64,000 nucleotides of DNA. It comes from Acanthochromis polyacanthus. Its lineage: Eukaryota > Chordata > Actinopteri > Pomacentridae. The translations under genes and the position numbers were made by a program. Position 1 is the first letter of the stretch; every line of letters begins with the position of its first letter. Under the pieces are notes generated by a model, which saw only the letters and a list, made by a program, of their open reading frames with translations, was not told the origin of the DNA and did not search any database. Positions 24,845 to 39,259 of this stretch are shown piece after piece. The stretch is taken from positions 24,449,817 through 24,513,816 of the forward strand of contig NC_067130.1 of NCBI RefSeq assembly GCF_021347895.1. Reading direction: 5' to 3'.

Positions 24845-25222
24845 TACACTACTGGAAAAAAGTTTTAGAACACTCAAAATTTTCCATTTTTTTTAATTGA
24901 AAATTATGCACTTTAATGTCTCATTGTACTCTGCAATAAAAGCATAGAACAAATAAACATTTTAATTTAATAAAGAAATCATGGAATCAGTGTAGAAACC
25001 AAAATGTATTCGACACCTTTGACTCATCAAAGTAGGCACTTCTGGCAGACAGCTGAACATACTTGTGGTTTTCTTTCCACAATGAAAATAAAATATTCTT
25101 CAGAAAGTTCTTCCCATATAGTTCCCATAAGTTCCCATAAATGTGTGGCACATGTAGGTTGCTTTTCTTTCACTCTTCTGGCTCATCCCAAACCAGTTCC
25201 ATGAGGGACTGAGCGTACCATT
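24845..25222 (-). mobile_element. Tc1-like end fragment (family 2)
   Basis: It is co-linear with 10848-11262: terminal motif 'CACTACTGGAAAAAAGTTTTAGAACACTC', then 'TTTAATGTCTCATTGTACTCTG', 'CTTTGACTCATCAAAGTAG' and the transposase C-terminal remnant. The copy is diverged and truncated. It lies just upstream of the TG repeat and of pomk. Confidence 0.7.
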
Positions 25223-25302
25223 TTGTTCTTTTTGGATATAATTAGACACAGCTGACCAATCACAGTGGCGTGTGTATATGTGTGTGTATATGTATGCATA
25301 TG

Positions 25303-25306
<4 letters not shown>

Positions 25307-25371
<65 letters not shown>
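25307..25371. repeat. (TG)n microsatellite
   Basis: About 32 uninterrupted TG units, preceded by a TATG-rich lead (25268-25306). The frames called across it (Val-Cys or His-Thr runs) are artefacts. Confidence 0.98.
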
Positions 25372-25373
<2 letters not shown>

Positions 25374-25587
25374 TCGTCCTCCAATAGTTACACATTGGAA
25401 CTTGACTTATCAAAGAGCAAGCATCACCTTGCTTTTTACCTGGAGAGTGCTCCTGGACCCCTTGACAAAATTATTGGGTGATTTTTACCAAGAACATTAT
25501 AGTAGGTACAATTGACTACACTCAAAGCACTGACCACACCCAATGGTCCTCTAACATATTTATTTTTCATTTTAGATGCTGAGCACC

Positions 25588-28377
<2,790 letters not shown>

Positions 28378-28484
28378 ACTGACAGCTTCCTTAGAAATAC
28401 CATAAATGTACAATCTACATTGGGGCAACAGTTTCACAGTTGCAGTATAATAAATGCTACTAAAGTATTCTTTAATCTGGTAGC

Positions 28485-28565
28485 AATTAGAATAGAATGA
28501 CTTTATTGATCCCTGAAGAGAAATTCAATTAATTCAATAAAATAAATAAAATAAATTCAATTAGA
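28485..28565. mobile_element. LINE-like tail fragment
   Basis: 'GACTTTATTGATCCCTGAAG' followed by an AATTCAATTAATTCAAT/AAATAAAAT run resembles the retroelement tail seen near 13745 and 60600. It lies just behind the pomk stop codon, within its likely 3' UTR. Confidence 0.5.
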
Positions 28566-28814
28566 ACACCACATTACTGTATTCATAATGTTTCTGTACT
28601 TTTTTGTTCCTGATCAACCCATGCTTCATCTCATATGAAATTTAGTTGTTTTTAAACATTTTCAGTTTATCTAATGCAAAAAGTGATATGTAACTAATGT
28701 ACTAAACTACTCTGAAAACGTCTTTCTCTTGCAACACAGAAACAAAAGTTCCATCTTTTAAAAAATATTTTATGTGCTCAAGTTAAATAAATAATACTAT
28801 ATTACTATATATAC

Positions 28815-29215
28815 AGTCAGTTCCCTAAACTATTCTATCTGAAACATCAAGGCCTGACTAATGAGACAGTACTTAGTAGAGGACATCACCAAGTAACACA
28901 TATGCATACTTTGTGTAAAGCACTTGTTAAACTGGCAGCAGAACAGCCCCAGACTGTAATACTCCCGCCACCATGCTTGACAGTAGATGTGGTGTCCTCT
29001 CCCCCAAACATATTTCTGTTTTTTGTAGCCAAATAGCAAAATGTCTGTTTTGTATGACTACAGAAATTTCCTCCAGACAGCCTTTTCTTTGTCTTTTTGC
29101 AGCATGGTGACGCAAAACAAACCTGACTGTGGATGCTGATACCAGTGTTCAGGCAGCTTCTGATTGATTACAAAGTTTCTTTTGGTTGATTCTTGGTTGA
29201 CTCCCTCCAACTTTT
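28815..29215 (-). mobile_element. Decayed Tc1-like transposase fragment
   Basis: The minus strand holds the glycine-rich signature as GGGSITVWG-like codons in shifted frame (28960-28990, 'CCGCCACCATGCTTGACAG'), the segment before it ('FWGRGHHIYCQAW' region) and the first catalytic block, all interrupted. Ends are not recognisable. Confidence 0.55.
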
Positions 29216-30304
29216 TACATCACCAAAACTGTATGTATATTTTTGACCCAACAGACTTGTCATATTTCCAGATGATCTATAATAATTCTGTGAAAGAAAC
29301 AAATAGTATGATTGTTGTTTTCTATGGCTGGGCAAGTTTATGCATTACTGTGTTAACGTATTAATGCGGACAATTATTTTATCCTGTATTAACAGTTATT
29401 ATTTTGGAATCCGTAGCTCTCTGGTTCTAAAAGCACATACCATCAAACCACGGATCACAGGAGGGCTAGATGTTGATCAGTACTTGGGATGGGGGTCATC
29501 ACGTCTCATCTAAACTAACAGTGGAGGGAGGCTTTGGCTGCATTGGATGCAGCATGTGGGAGAAGCATAGGTAAAAGAAAGACAAACTAACAAAGGTGAA
29601 ATGGTTAGCTACAAACTGCAAGGTGATTTAGTCTTGTGGAAGATGTCGATCTGAGGAACATTCTTAGGCTTGCAACCAGTGACGGCAGATATGAGCCTCA
29701 AACTGCATCACTGAATGTGTTTTTTTTTGTTTTTTCACTGAGATTCTCCAAAGGACATCTATTACCAACATGGACTTCACAGAATAAAAAGTCTTCTGCA
29801 CACTCAGTCCCAGCTGTGTAATTTTTTGTGCTCGACCACTTCACCTCACTCTAACAGGGACAGCTGTTACTGAGCATAGACCATTTATGCTGCTCCCTGA
29901 TGAAACAAAAGTGTTTCTGCTGGTACCTGTTCAGAAAAAAAATAAGAATACAGAGTTTAAAATGTTAACTTGTTGCTGCTGGGAAGATTCCAGTTATAAT
30001 GTTGTGATCGTGATTCTTTAAGGGTAACTTGTTCATCATTAACTGACCAGATAAAACGTTAATGCTCTGGCAATGGCAAATAACTTTAGTCTTGTATTTG
30101 ATTTTACTGCATTAATGTTTAAGTTGAGATTTAGAAAATCTATTTTAACTGCTACTGTGTAGAATGAATACTGCTGTTGAAAATCATCTTGGAGTGTTTG
30201 CAAACCAAATGTTATTGAATTTTTGTTTATATAGCAGTACATTTAAAATAAGTGTGCAAGACACTGATTTTGATTTCATTATTGAATTTCGCACATAATG
30301 ATAT
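29216..30304. other. Intergenic, possible old repeat
   Basis: Around 29340-29400 and 30045-30065 there are 'GTTAACGTATTAATGCGG' and 'AAAACGTTAATG' motifs that resemble ends of a fish DNA repeat, but I cannot define an element. No gene seen. Confidence 0.35.
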
Positions 30305-30740
30305 ATATCCACTGATCATCCACAACATTGTGACCACTGACAGGTGAAGTGAATAGCGTCGATCATCTTGTTATAATGCAACGTTGTGCTGGGAAACCTT
30401 GAGTCCTGACCTCCATGTCATGTGGATATTTGACATGTACCACCCACCTAAACACTGGAGGTCAACCAACCCCCACAGCAACAGCAGTCCTTGGTGCCAG
30501 TTGTCACTCTCAGTTGGAGAGTGCACCCCAACATACCACAAAAACTGCCCAGGAGTGGCCCAGGGAACATGACAGAGATGAAGTGTTCACCCAGATTCCA
30601 CACTCCCCAGATCCAAATCTTGTTGAGCATCTGTGGGATGTGCCAGGACAAGCCTGATCTGTAGGTCCCACCCTGCAACTCACAGGACACCCCCAGAAGT
30701 CTTGTGTCCATGCCCCACTGGGTCAGAGGAGTTTAAGCAG
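30305..30740 (+). mobile_element. Tc1-like transposon, internally deleted and decayed
   Basis: It starts with the same family end as 7515-7835 (inverse there): CCACTGATCATCCACAACATTG at 30310-30331. It jumps from the end repeat to transposase core sequence at about 30380 (GTGCTGGGAAACCTTGAG). The Glu-motif region follows as 'SPDPNLVEHLWDVPGQA' at 30610-30655, with Pro-Asn-Leu-Val replacing PNPIE. It is non-coding. Confidence 0.65.
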
Positions 30741-30885
30741 CATATACAGTCATGGAAATTTTTTTTTAGACCACTCTTGTTTTCTTCAATTTCTTGTTCA
30801 CTTAAATGCCTGGTATCATTAAAGATATATTATCTTAAGAATACAATGAACACCACAAAAAATGCAGCTGATTACATAATACTTC

Positions 30886-33657
30886 ATGTCCTTTTTCCAA
30901 AGTATGTTAATTAACGACCTGATTTTAGATAACAAGTTAGACAGCATCTTTTTAACAGAGACATGGCTTGGCACTGACGCATCAGTTGTTCTCACCGAGG
31001 CTTGCCCACCAAATTTTAATTTTTTATTTTCGACCAGGGGTGGTAAAAGAGGGGGTGGAACTGCCTCTATCACGAGAAACACACTGAACTCAAATGAAGT
31101 CTCCTTTAACAGTTATATATCGTTTGAGCATCATGTCTTTGTTTTTAGCAGTCCTCCTATTCTTTGCATCACGGTTTACAGACCACCCCACCATCATTTT
31201 ACCTCTTTTATCAGTGAATTTTCTGAACTATTGTTAATCATACACACCAACTATAACAGAATTTTAATATCTGGTGATTTTAATCTACATGTTGATAATA
31301 GCTCTGACTCAATGTCCAATGAATTTTTAAATCTTTTAACTTGTATGGATTTTAAACAGCACGTCACACAGCCGACTCACAATAGAGGACACACCCTGGA
31401 CCTGGTCATAACCTATGGCCTGTCCACTGGTGTGTCCTCTGTCGTAGACCTGGCTGTGTCTGACCACTACTGTGTGTATTTTAACATCATCAGTTTTAAC
31501 CACCAGGTGGCCCCGGTGGGAACGGTGAGGAAACGCTATGTTACTTCTGAAGTGGCTGCAAATTTTATGGAGATTTTAAAGAGCACTCCTGCCGAAATTT
31601 TACCTGCATCTTGTGATTTTATTGTTGACAATTTTTACAGCAAACTGAAAACAACACTGGACTCAGTTGCTCCACTTTTAACCAAAACCATAAAAACAAA
31701 ACCTACACCACCGTGGAGAAATAATGACGAAATCAAAAAGCTCAAAAGAAATTGCAGGAGTGCAGAGAGGAGGTGGAGAAAAAACAAACTGACAATTCAC
31801 TATGAAATATTACGTGAACAACTGAAAATCTACAATAACTCAGTCAAATTGGCACGAATCTCTCATTTCTCAAGACTCATCACAGACCATAAAAATAACA
31901 CCAAATTCCTGTTCTCCACCATCGATCTTTTAACAAATAGTAATTTTAAAAAATCTTACAAACCCCCATCAGATGACCTCTGTGAGGACTTTGCAGACCA
32001 CTTCAGAAGTAAAATCGATAATATCAGATCCAGTCTTTTACCCCAACAGAATTCATTTTTTAACATGCCTGTACCACCACTTTTACCTGAGGAAACACTG
32101 GAGAGTTTTGCCCTGGTGGACGCTAGGACACTTGGTCGAGTTTTCTCCCAAGTACACCCAACAACCTGCCTTTTAGACCCAATTCCCACATCACTTTTAA
32201 AAAAATTTTATGGCTTTTTTGAGGAACAGATTTTAAATATTGTAAATTGCTCTCTTCAGACGGGTGTCTTCCCCGCCGCCTTTAAAACATCAGTGGTGAA
32301 GCCCCTTCTGAAGAAGAGTAATTTAGACCCCAACATTTTTAATAACTACAGACCTGTGTCCAACTTACCATTTTTAAGTAAAATTTTAGAAAAGCTGGTT
32401 TTTAATCAAGTAAATGATTTTTTAAATAGTATCAATATTTTAGAGAAATACCAATCTGGTTTTAGGATGAACCACAGTACAGAGACAGCCCTTTTAAAGA
32501 TTTTAAATGACATTAGGTATAACACAGATTCACAAAAACTTACAGTCTTGGTACTACTGGATCTAAGTGCTGCCTTTGACACAGTAGATCACCACATTTT
32601 ATTAAACAGACTGAGAAACCTTGTCGGCCTCTCTGGTACTGTTTTTAACTGGTTCAGCTCCTATCTCACAGATCGATATTTCCGTGTAAGTTTGGACACA
32701 TGTTCCTCCAGAACTCATAAAATAAATTGTGGGGTGCCCCAAGGGTCAATTTTAGGTCCAATTCTTTTTAATCTATATATGCTTCCCCTTGGGGACGTCA
32801 TCAGGAGACACGGCATCAGCTTCCACAGTTATGCAGATGATACACAGTTGTACATTGCCGTGTCTCCTGAAGACACAGGGCCAATTGATGCTCTTTTTAG
32901 CTGTATTTTAGATATTAAGTCATGGATGGCAGAGAATTTCCTACAGCTCAACCAGGACAAAACAGAGGTCTTAGTCATTGGTCCTGAAGGCAAGAGAGAG
33001 AAACTTTTACCAAAACTACAAGATTTTAAACCAACACAATGTGTAAAGAACCTGGGCGTCATTTTTGACTCTGAGCTGAATTTTATTCCACATATTAAAA
33101 ATGTAACAAAAATAGGTTTTTATCATCTTAAGAATATAGCCAGAGTCCGCCCATTTCTCTCTCAGGCCAGCATGGAGGTGCTAATGCATGCTTTTATCTC
33201 TTCTCGTTTAGACTATTGTAATGCCCTGCTCTCTGGTCTTCCCAAAAAGACCATCTCTAGTTTGCAGTTACTACAGAACTCAGCCGCACGTGTGCTGACG
33301 AAGACCAGAGGGCGGGCTCACATTACACCGATTTTAAAATCGCTGCATTGGCTCCCCGTGTGCTTCAGGATCGATTTTAAGGTTCTTTTATTAGTTTTTA
33401 AATGTCTTAATGGTCTTGGGCCCTCTTATTTATCTGACCTGCTTTTATCATATCAACCCTCGCGGGTCCTGAGGTCCTCCGGCACTGGACTTTTAATTAT
33501 TCCAAGAGTAAATACAAAAACCCACAGGGAGGCTGCTTTCAGCCATTATGGCCCTCGAATATGGAATAGCCTGCCGGAGAGCATCAGGACTGCAGAGACT
33601 GTTGATGTTTTTAAAAGGAGGCTCAAGACTCATCTTTTTGGTTTGGCTTTTAACTGA
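30886..33657 (+). CDS. L2 LINE endonuclease-reverse transcriptase, open but N-truncated
   Basis: 923 codons without a stop. The N-terminal third is an AP-type endonuclease: FLTETW near residue 25, VYRPPHHHF, SGDFNLHVD, and the late SDHYCVYFNI block with catalytic Asp and His. The middle is the reverse transcriptase: NNYRPVSNLPFLSKILEKLV, QSGFRMNHSTETALL, LDLSAAFDTVDH, GVPQGSILGPILFNLYM, and the catalytic YADDTQLY. The C terminus keeps LGVIFDSELNF, SRLDYCNALLSG, LQNSAARVLT and LHWLPVCFRIDFK. The annotated first Met may come from host or Tc1 sequence, since the true N terminus is lost. Because the frame is still open, the insertion should be young, but missing the first endonuclease strand it is unlikely to be autonomous. 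Confidence 0.9.
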   Translation: MSFFQSMLINDLILDNKLDSIFLTETWLGTDASVVLTEACPPNFNFLFSTRGGKRGGGTASITRNTLNSNEVSFNSYISFEHHVFVFSSPPILCITVYRPPHHHFTSFISEFSELLLIIHTNYNRILISGDFNLHVDNSSDSMSNEFLNLLTCMDFKQHVTQPTHNRGHTLDLVITYGLSTGVSSVVDLAVSDHYCVYFNIISFNHQVAPVGTVRKRYVTSEVAANFMEILKSTPAEILPASCDFIVDNFYSKLKTTLDSVAPLLTKTIKTKPTPPWRNNDEIKKLKRNCRSAERRWRKNKLTIHYEILREQLKIYNNSVKLARISHFSRLITDHKNNTKFLFSTIDLLTNSNFKKSYKPPSDDLCEDFADHFRSKIDNIRSSLLPQQNSFFNMPVPPLLPEETLESFALVDARTLGRVFSQVHPTTCLLDPIPTSLLKKFYGFFEEQILNIVNCSLQTGVFPAAFKTSVVKPLLKKSNLDPNIFNNYRPVSNLPFLSKILEKLVFNQVNDFLNSINILEKYQSGFRMNHSTETALLKILNDIRYNTDSQKLTVLVLLDLSAAFDTVDHHILLNRLRNLVGLSGTVFNWFSSYLTDRYFRVSLDTCSSRTHKINCGVPQGSILGPILFNLYMLPLGDVIRRHGISFHSYADDTQLYIAVSPEDTGPIDALFSCILDIKSWMAENFLQLNQDKTEVLVIGPEGKREKLLPKLQDFKPTQCVKNLGVIFDSELNFIPHIKNVTKIGFYHLKNIARVRPFLSQASMEVLMHAFISSRLDYCNALLSGLPKKTISSLQLLQNSAARVLTKTRGRAHITPILKSLHWLPVCFRIDFKVLLLVFKCLNGLGPSYLSDLLLSYQPSRVLRSSGTGLLIIPRVNTKTHREAAFSHYGPRIWNSLPESIRTAETVDVFKRRLKTHLFGLAFN

Positions 33658-34252
33658 TTTCTTTTGAACTTTTAATTCTTCTATTATGTTATTTTTAGTT
33701 CTTATATTCTTATAGCTCTTCTGCACTTCTGCATTTTATCAGTATTATATCTTAAAACCTTATTATTATTATTATTATTTATTTACTATTTATTAATTAT
33801 TTACTATTTATTATTTATTTATTTGTCTATTTTATCTCTACATTTTTAACTTTCTTAAAGCTTTTAATTTTTATGCATTATACCTGCTTTTTTTCTCGTT
33901 AGTCTTTTAGTTCTTAGCTTCAGTGTTTCCTCATGGGAGGCCTCCACACTGGGATGTATGCCCAGTCTGCCCGCGGGGGGCGTTGCCCTGGAGGCCTCCT
34001 GGGCCCGAGGGGCTGGGGCGGCTCTGCATTCAGTGCGGGGTCTGCCCCTGCCCATCGGCGTCTGGGTGGTCTCTGTGGCGGCGCTCTCTGTGGGCTGTGA
34101 CGCATCTAGGTGTGGAGGGCTCCCATAGGTGTTTCCCCACATGGTTCCTCAGTGCCCTGCCATGTCTCAGCACCGTGTTGTGTGTATGTGTGTGTGAGTG
34201 TGTGTGTGAGCGCATGTGTATGTACATTGTATGTTGTGTATGTGTATATGTG

Positions 34253-34289
<37 letters not shown>

Positions 34290-34492
34290 ATGTATGTATG
34301 TATGTGTGTATGTATATATATATGTGTGTGTATGTGTGTGTGTGTATATATATGTATATATATTGTTGGTTACACTATGTTTTTTATTCTCTTTGTTGTT
34401 TTATTCTTTTATTTTGTGAAGCACTTTGTGTTGCATTTTAAATGGATGAAAGGTGCTATATAAATAAAGTTTGATTTGATTTGATTTGATTT
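30900..34492 (+). mobile_element. L2-clade LINE, slightly 5' truncated
   Basis: Non-LTR retrotransposon inserted in the outer Tc1. It has a long coding region (30886-33657), then a 3' region with TTA-rich and G/C-rich blocks and TG/TA microsatellites (34180-34370). It ends in 'GAAAGGTGCTATATAAATAAAG' followed by TTGATTTGATTTGATTTG repeats, the short tandem tail typical of L2/CR1-type LINEs. The upstream endonuclease start is missing. The exact left junction with the Tc1 sequence is uncertain by about 30 bp. Confidence 0.85.
34190..34370. repeat. TG/TA microsatellite cluster in the L2 3' region
   Basis: Interleaved (TG)n, (TA)n and (TATG)n runs. The frames called across them are artefacts. 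Confidence 0.95.
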
Positions 34493-34535
34493 AAAGATTT
34501 TTCATTTTTATGAACAAAAAATACACACAAAAGTA

Positions 34536-34574
<39 letters not shown>

Positions 34575-37500
34575 CGCTCAACGAAGGATGTAAAAAAGTA
34601 ACGCTGCCACAGTGCAATGTAAGCTTGACAAGAAGGATTTATATAGTGGTGGTATTGTGATTAGCTGGGATTACAAAGGCCTTATAAGTTATGATAGATA
34701 ATCTATAAATGGTTGCCAAATGTCCGTAAATTTTTCTACCTTATCTTCCATTATGTAGCGGATCTTCTCCATGTGTAATGGTACAAATTTCAGTCAGCCA
34801 CATTTTAAAGACAGGAGCCGTGTCAGTTTTCCACAGTGTTAAAATATTTTTTTTTGCAACTACCATCCCATAAACAACTGTATGTTGCTGAGAGGACCTG
34901 AGACGCAGAAGGGAAGGAGAGGTCCCCAACAAAGCAATCACAGGGTCTGGAAGTAACTGGCATTTATAAATATTTCCAAAAAATTGAAATATTTCTTTCC
35001 AGAAGTTATGTAACTTTGTGCAGGTCCAAAATAAGTGGGTCAGAGAGCCTTCTGCACATTTACATCGGTCACATAAAGGGGAAGTGGTGGGAAAGATTTT
35101 ATGCAATTTAGTTTTAGAATAATGAAGTCTATGCAGAACTTTAAATTGAATTAATTTATGTCTCGCATTTCAACCCAGTATTTATAGAGCAAGATTGAAT
35201 CTTACTTAGGCTCTCCTCCCAGATCTCGTTTTCAATCTGCAAACCCAGCTCCTCTTCCCATACATTTTTCAAAAATAAAGTGTTACAGTTCAACTGGTCA
35301 AAAAAAGGTTGACAAACCCTGACACCAATTTCTTTGAGGTGGGTGAGCTCGAAAGAAGTTTATAAATAGGCATTTCTTCTGGCAGAGACTCGAATTTAGG
35401 AATATTTTGTCGGATATAATTTCTAATCTGCAAATACCGGAAAAAATGCGACGATGAAAGGGAAAAATTTGTTTCTTAGTTGAGAAAATGAGGCAAGCTG
35501 CCTGTCAATATACATGTCTTTGAGGGTAATTATTCCCTTCTGTCTCCAAATGTCAAAAGATGCATCGAGCAAGGATGGTGGAAACGCATGATTACAGAAT
35601 ACTGGTGTATGAATTGAGGTGTTTGGTAAAATGCAATCTTTTTTGATCTGATTAAGAATCTTCAAGCAATTTGAAACAATAAAATTATTTACTTTAACAT
35701 TTGAGCCAGAAGGCGAAAAAAGGAGGGCAGAAAGAGAACTATTTTTAACCTGATCACTCTCGATGGCCACCCAAGGGGGGATTTCTGAGTTACAATTGTA
35801 AACTTTCTGCCAATACACAAGAGCTCTACAGTTTGCCACCTAATAATAATGCTGAAAACGGGGCAAACCCAGTCCACCTAACATCTTGGGCTTACACAAA
35901 TGTGCTTTTGATATTCTATGAGTTTTATAGCCCCAGATGAAAGGCAGGACTACTGAGTCTATTGCCTTAAAAAATTTCTTTGTCAACCAAATAGGCAAAT
36001 TTTGAAAAAGATACAGACATTTTGGAAGTGAAACCATCTTTATAGCGTTTATTCGGCCTACCATTGAGATAGGAAGGATTCTCCATCTCTCTATACCCTG
36101 CTTCAGTTTCTCCAGTTTATCCAAATAATTGTATTCATATATATATATTTGGGATTTTTGGGTAAAATAACTCTTAAGTACTTTAATTTATCTGTTATTT
36201 TGAAAGGAATATTTTGTGTAAATTGAGGATCCAGATCAGCCCCCAAGCCCATGAATTCACTTTTTTGCCAATTAATAGTATACTCAGAAATTTCTCCAAA
36301 AGATTTTACCAGGTCGAGCAAGGTTGGAACCCAGCGTTCAGGTTGAGTGAAAAAAAGAACAACATCATCTGCATATAGGGAGATGTAATGATCAACATTC
36401 CCCAGGTGAACTGGGCTAATGGCTACACTTGTCCTTATTCCGATGGCCAGGAGTTCAATCACTATGGCAAAAAGCAAGGGGCTCAGAGGACAGCCCTGGC
36501 GGGTACCTCTATGTAGCAGAAAAGGCGCTGACCGGTCTTGGTTGGTTAGGATCGAAGATGAAGGACGTTTATACAATAAAGACACCCAAGATATGAACTC
36601 ATACCCAGACCAAATCTTTCTAAAATTGCGATCATATACGCCCATTCAACCTGGTCAAACGCCTTTTCGGCATCAAGGCTAAGAACAGCTACCTTTTGAG
36701 CTCCCCAGTGTTTATGGTACATGATGTTCATCAGTGTTCTAACATTGTAAAATGAAAACCTTTTGGGTACAAACCCAGTTTGGTCCAGATGCACGATTGA
36801 ACCAATATGAACATTTAATCTATTTGCCAACAGTTTTGTAAAGATTTTTAAATCAGTGTTCAGCAAGGTGATTGGACGATAGGAGGAAGGCTCCAGTTCA
36901 TCTCTACCCTCTTTTAACAACAATGAAATATTAGCTTCATATAATGTGCAAGGAAATTCTTGTGTTTGAAACGAGTGCTTAGACATTCTAAGCAGAAGAG
37001 GGGCAACTTTTTCTGCATTTTTCTTATACATTTCAATACCAAAACCATCTGGACCAGCGGTCTTACCGTTAGGGAAAGATTTTATAGCTGATAATACCTT
37101 CTGAATAGTAATATCTGCATTAAAGGCATCCCGTTCTGAATCACTTAACATGGGAAAATCTAACTTATCCAGCCAAGACCGTAGAGCCCCTTTGGGTTTA
37201 GATTTATAGAGATCTTCGTAATATTCTTTAAAGCGGCCATTAATAGCTTTTGGGTCGAAAACAGTTTCACCAGATTTTGATTTGACCTTATGGATGGCTC
37301 TATTCACCTGAATGCCTCTCAGCTGTTGAGACAGCAAAGCATGGGGTTTATCCCCCAGTTCAAAATGTTTTTGTTTAATTCTAATCAGTTGGTCACTTAC
37401 TTTGTAAGATAAAAAAAGAGTTGTACTCATATTTCAATTTGAGAATTTCTTGCAAAACAGAAGAAAAAGGAGAGGCTTTATGAGCTTGTTCAAGCTGAGT

Positions 37501-37636
37501 CAGTCTATCTCTATGTCGAGCATACGTTGATTTCTTTTTTTAGAGAGGATTCAAAAGAGATGATATGCCCTTGGATGACCACTTTAAACATTTCCCATAA
37601 CACTGAATCTGAAGCATCCTGTTTATCATTATTATT

Positions 37637-38122
37637 ATCCCCCGCCTCCACGAAGTGGAAAAGGGGGATATAGGTTTGGCCTCCATCCGTCCGTCCGTCC
37701 GTGCGTCCGTGCTTCTGTGTGTCCGTCCGTCCGTCCGTCCGTCCGTCCGTCCGTGCATCTGTCCATCCATCTGAGATGAAGGGGACAGCTTTTCTCGGAA
37801 ACTATTACAGCTAGGATTACGAAATTTAGTGTGTAGCTTCACACCATGGACACCTTGATCAAGTTAGAAAATGAGACCTGTGCGATAATATTTAACAGAG
37901 TTATGACCCTTGATCACTATTTTGGATATAGACTCATATGAAGGGGACAGCTTTTCTCGGAAACTATTACAGCTAGGATTATGAAATTTAGTGTGTAGCT
38001 TCACACCATGGACACCTTGATCAAGTTCGAAAATGAGACCTGTGCGATAATATTTAACAGAGTTATGGCCCTTGATCACTATTTTGGAAAAAGACTCATC
38101 GACATCACATGTGGCGGGGGAT
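37637..38122. mobile_element. MITE inserted in L1 ORF2, with internal 162-bp duplication
   Basis: Ends ATCCCCCGCCTCCAC (left) and GTGGCGGGGGAT (right) are inverse of each other, with ATT on both sides (37634-37636, 38123-38125). Removing it rejoins the L1 protein reading across the gap. Inside are a CCGT tetranucleotide run (37688-37755) and two copies of a block of about 162 bp (from 37776 and 37938) starting ATGAAGGGGACAGC. There is no coding capacity. Confidence 0.8.
37685..37756. repeat. (CCGT)n microsatellite
   Basis: Repeated CCGT units with a few interruptions inside the MITE. Confidence 0.95.
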
Positions 38123-39259
38123 ATTGATGACCATGTTGTCTTGTTTTCAATAAATTCTGAAATTTTGTCAGTTATAAAATGGCAGAAAGATTTGTCGGAG
38201 AGAAGAAGCGTATTAAACCGCCAAGAGCATGGTTGTTTTGAATATCGCAAATCTAACGATAAAGAGGTTGGAGAATGATCTGAAATGAGAATGTTGTGAC
38301 ACTTGGTGGAGGCCACATTGGAAATCAAGTTAGAATCAAGCAAAAAATAATTTATCCTAGAGTAAGATTTGTGTACTTGTGAAAAATAAGAATAGTCTCT
38401 TTCCGTGGGATTGCACAATCTCCATATGTCAACCAGATTGGTCACATTCATCATTGTATTCAGAATATTTGAGGAAAGTGTCACTTGAGAAGTTGGCGTG
38501 GATTTATCTAAGTGCGCGTCAAGCACACAATTGAAATCACCACCAAGTATCACATGTGTTTCAGAGAGATTAGGAATCAAGTTGAATATTTTTCGAAAAA
38601 AAGCAGGGTTATCAAAATTAGGACCATATACATTTAACAGTGTGACCATTCATATGAATGAATATAGCCTGTTACCAAAAGAAAACGACCATTTGGGTCT
38701 TTTACAGTGGAAACGTGTTTAAAAGCGACAGTTCTTCTGATCAAAATTGCCACACCTCTAGCCTTACTTGAAAACGTTGACTGAAATATCTGACTGGCCC
38801 AACTACATCTGAGCAAATGTTCTTTCGTAGAGCTAATGTGCATCTCTTGTAGGTAAACAATATCTGCAGATAATGACTTTAAGTGAGAGAACTCCTTAGC
38901 TCTTTTAAGCACATGACCAAGTCCACGTACATTCCAACTAATAAATTTAATGCCACCACTCTGCCCTATTGAATTATGAAGCAGTCCTAAAGTAATGAAT
39001 TAGCAGCGTATACATAAATGTTTTTGGAAGAAAATAAAGTGAACACAACAACAAGGTAACATTAAGAAACACATTTACCCCCCTCCCCCCATCCCACTTT
39101 CCCAAACAAAGCGAGATCATGTACCCCACATTCTCACGTAGGGATGGCTGGAACATAACCTCAACAACACAGCCTTAGTGAGCATCTCCAAACTTAAGTC
39201 ACATTATATGTCCGAGAAAAGCGGTCGAAAAGTCAACTTTTATCCCGAGCACACACCAT

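Larger units (their letters stand above)
34741..38912 (-). pseudogene. L1 ORF2 (endonuclease-RT), multiple frameshifts
   Basis: From the 5' side: endonuclease pieces (DIVYLQEMHISSTKEHLL, VTLLNVYGPNFDNPAFF, ILGGDFNCVLDAHLD, ISDHSPTSLSLDL); a MITE at 37637-38122; the RT start (NGKTAGPDGFGIEMYKK, SSYRPITLLNTDLKIFTKLL, HLDQTGFVPKR, SLDAEKAFDQVEW); a shifted frame with RQGCPLSPLLFAIVIELLA and the catalytic YADDVVLFF; and later C-terminal pieces with a CDRCKCAEGSLTHLFWTC zinc-type motif. At least five frame changes or stops are visible. It is inactive. Confidence 0.85.

Noticed and set aside
25100..25515. Frames with Val-Cys or His-Thr runs
   Set aside because: They arise only from the (TG)n microsatellite.
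31956..33062. Short frames opposite to or out of phase with the L2 coding region
   Set aside because: Shadows of the LINE endonuclease-RT frame.
34110..34463. Frames rich in Cys, Val, Tyr and Ile
   Set aside because: Translation of TG/TA microsatellites in the L2 3' region.
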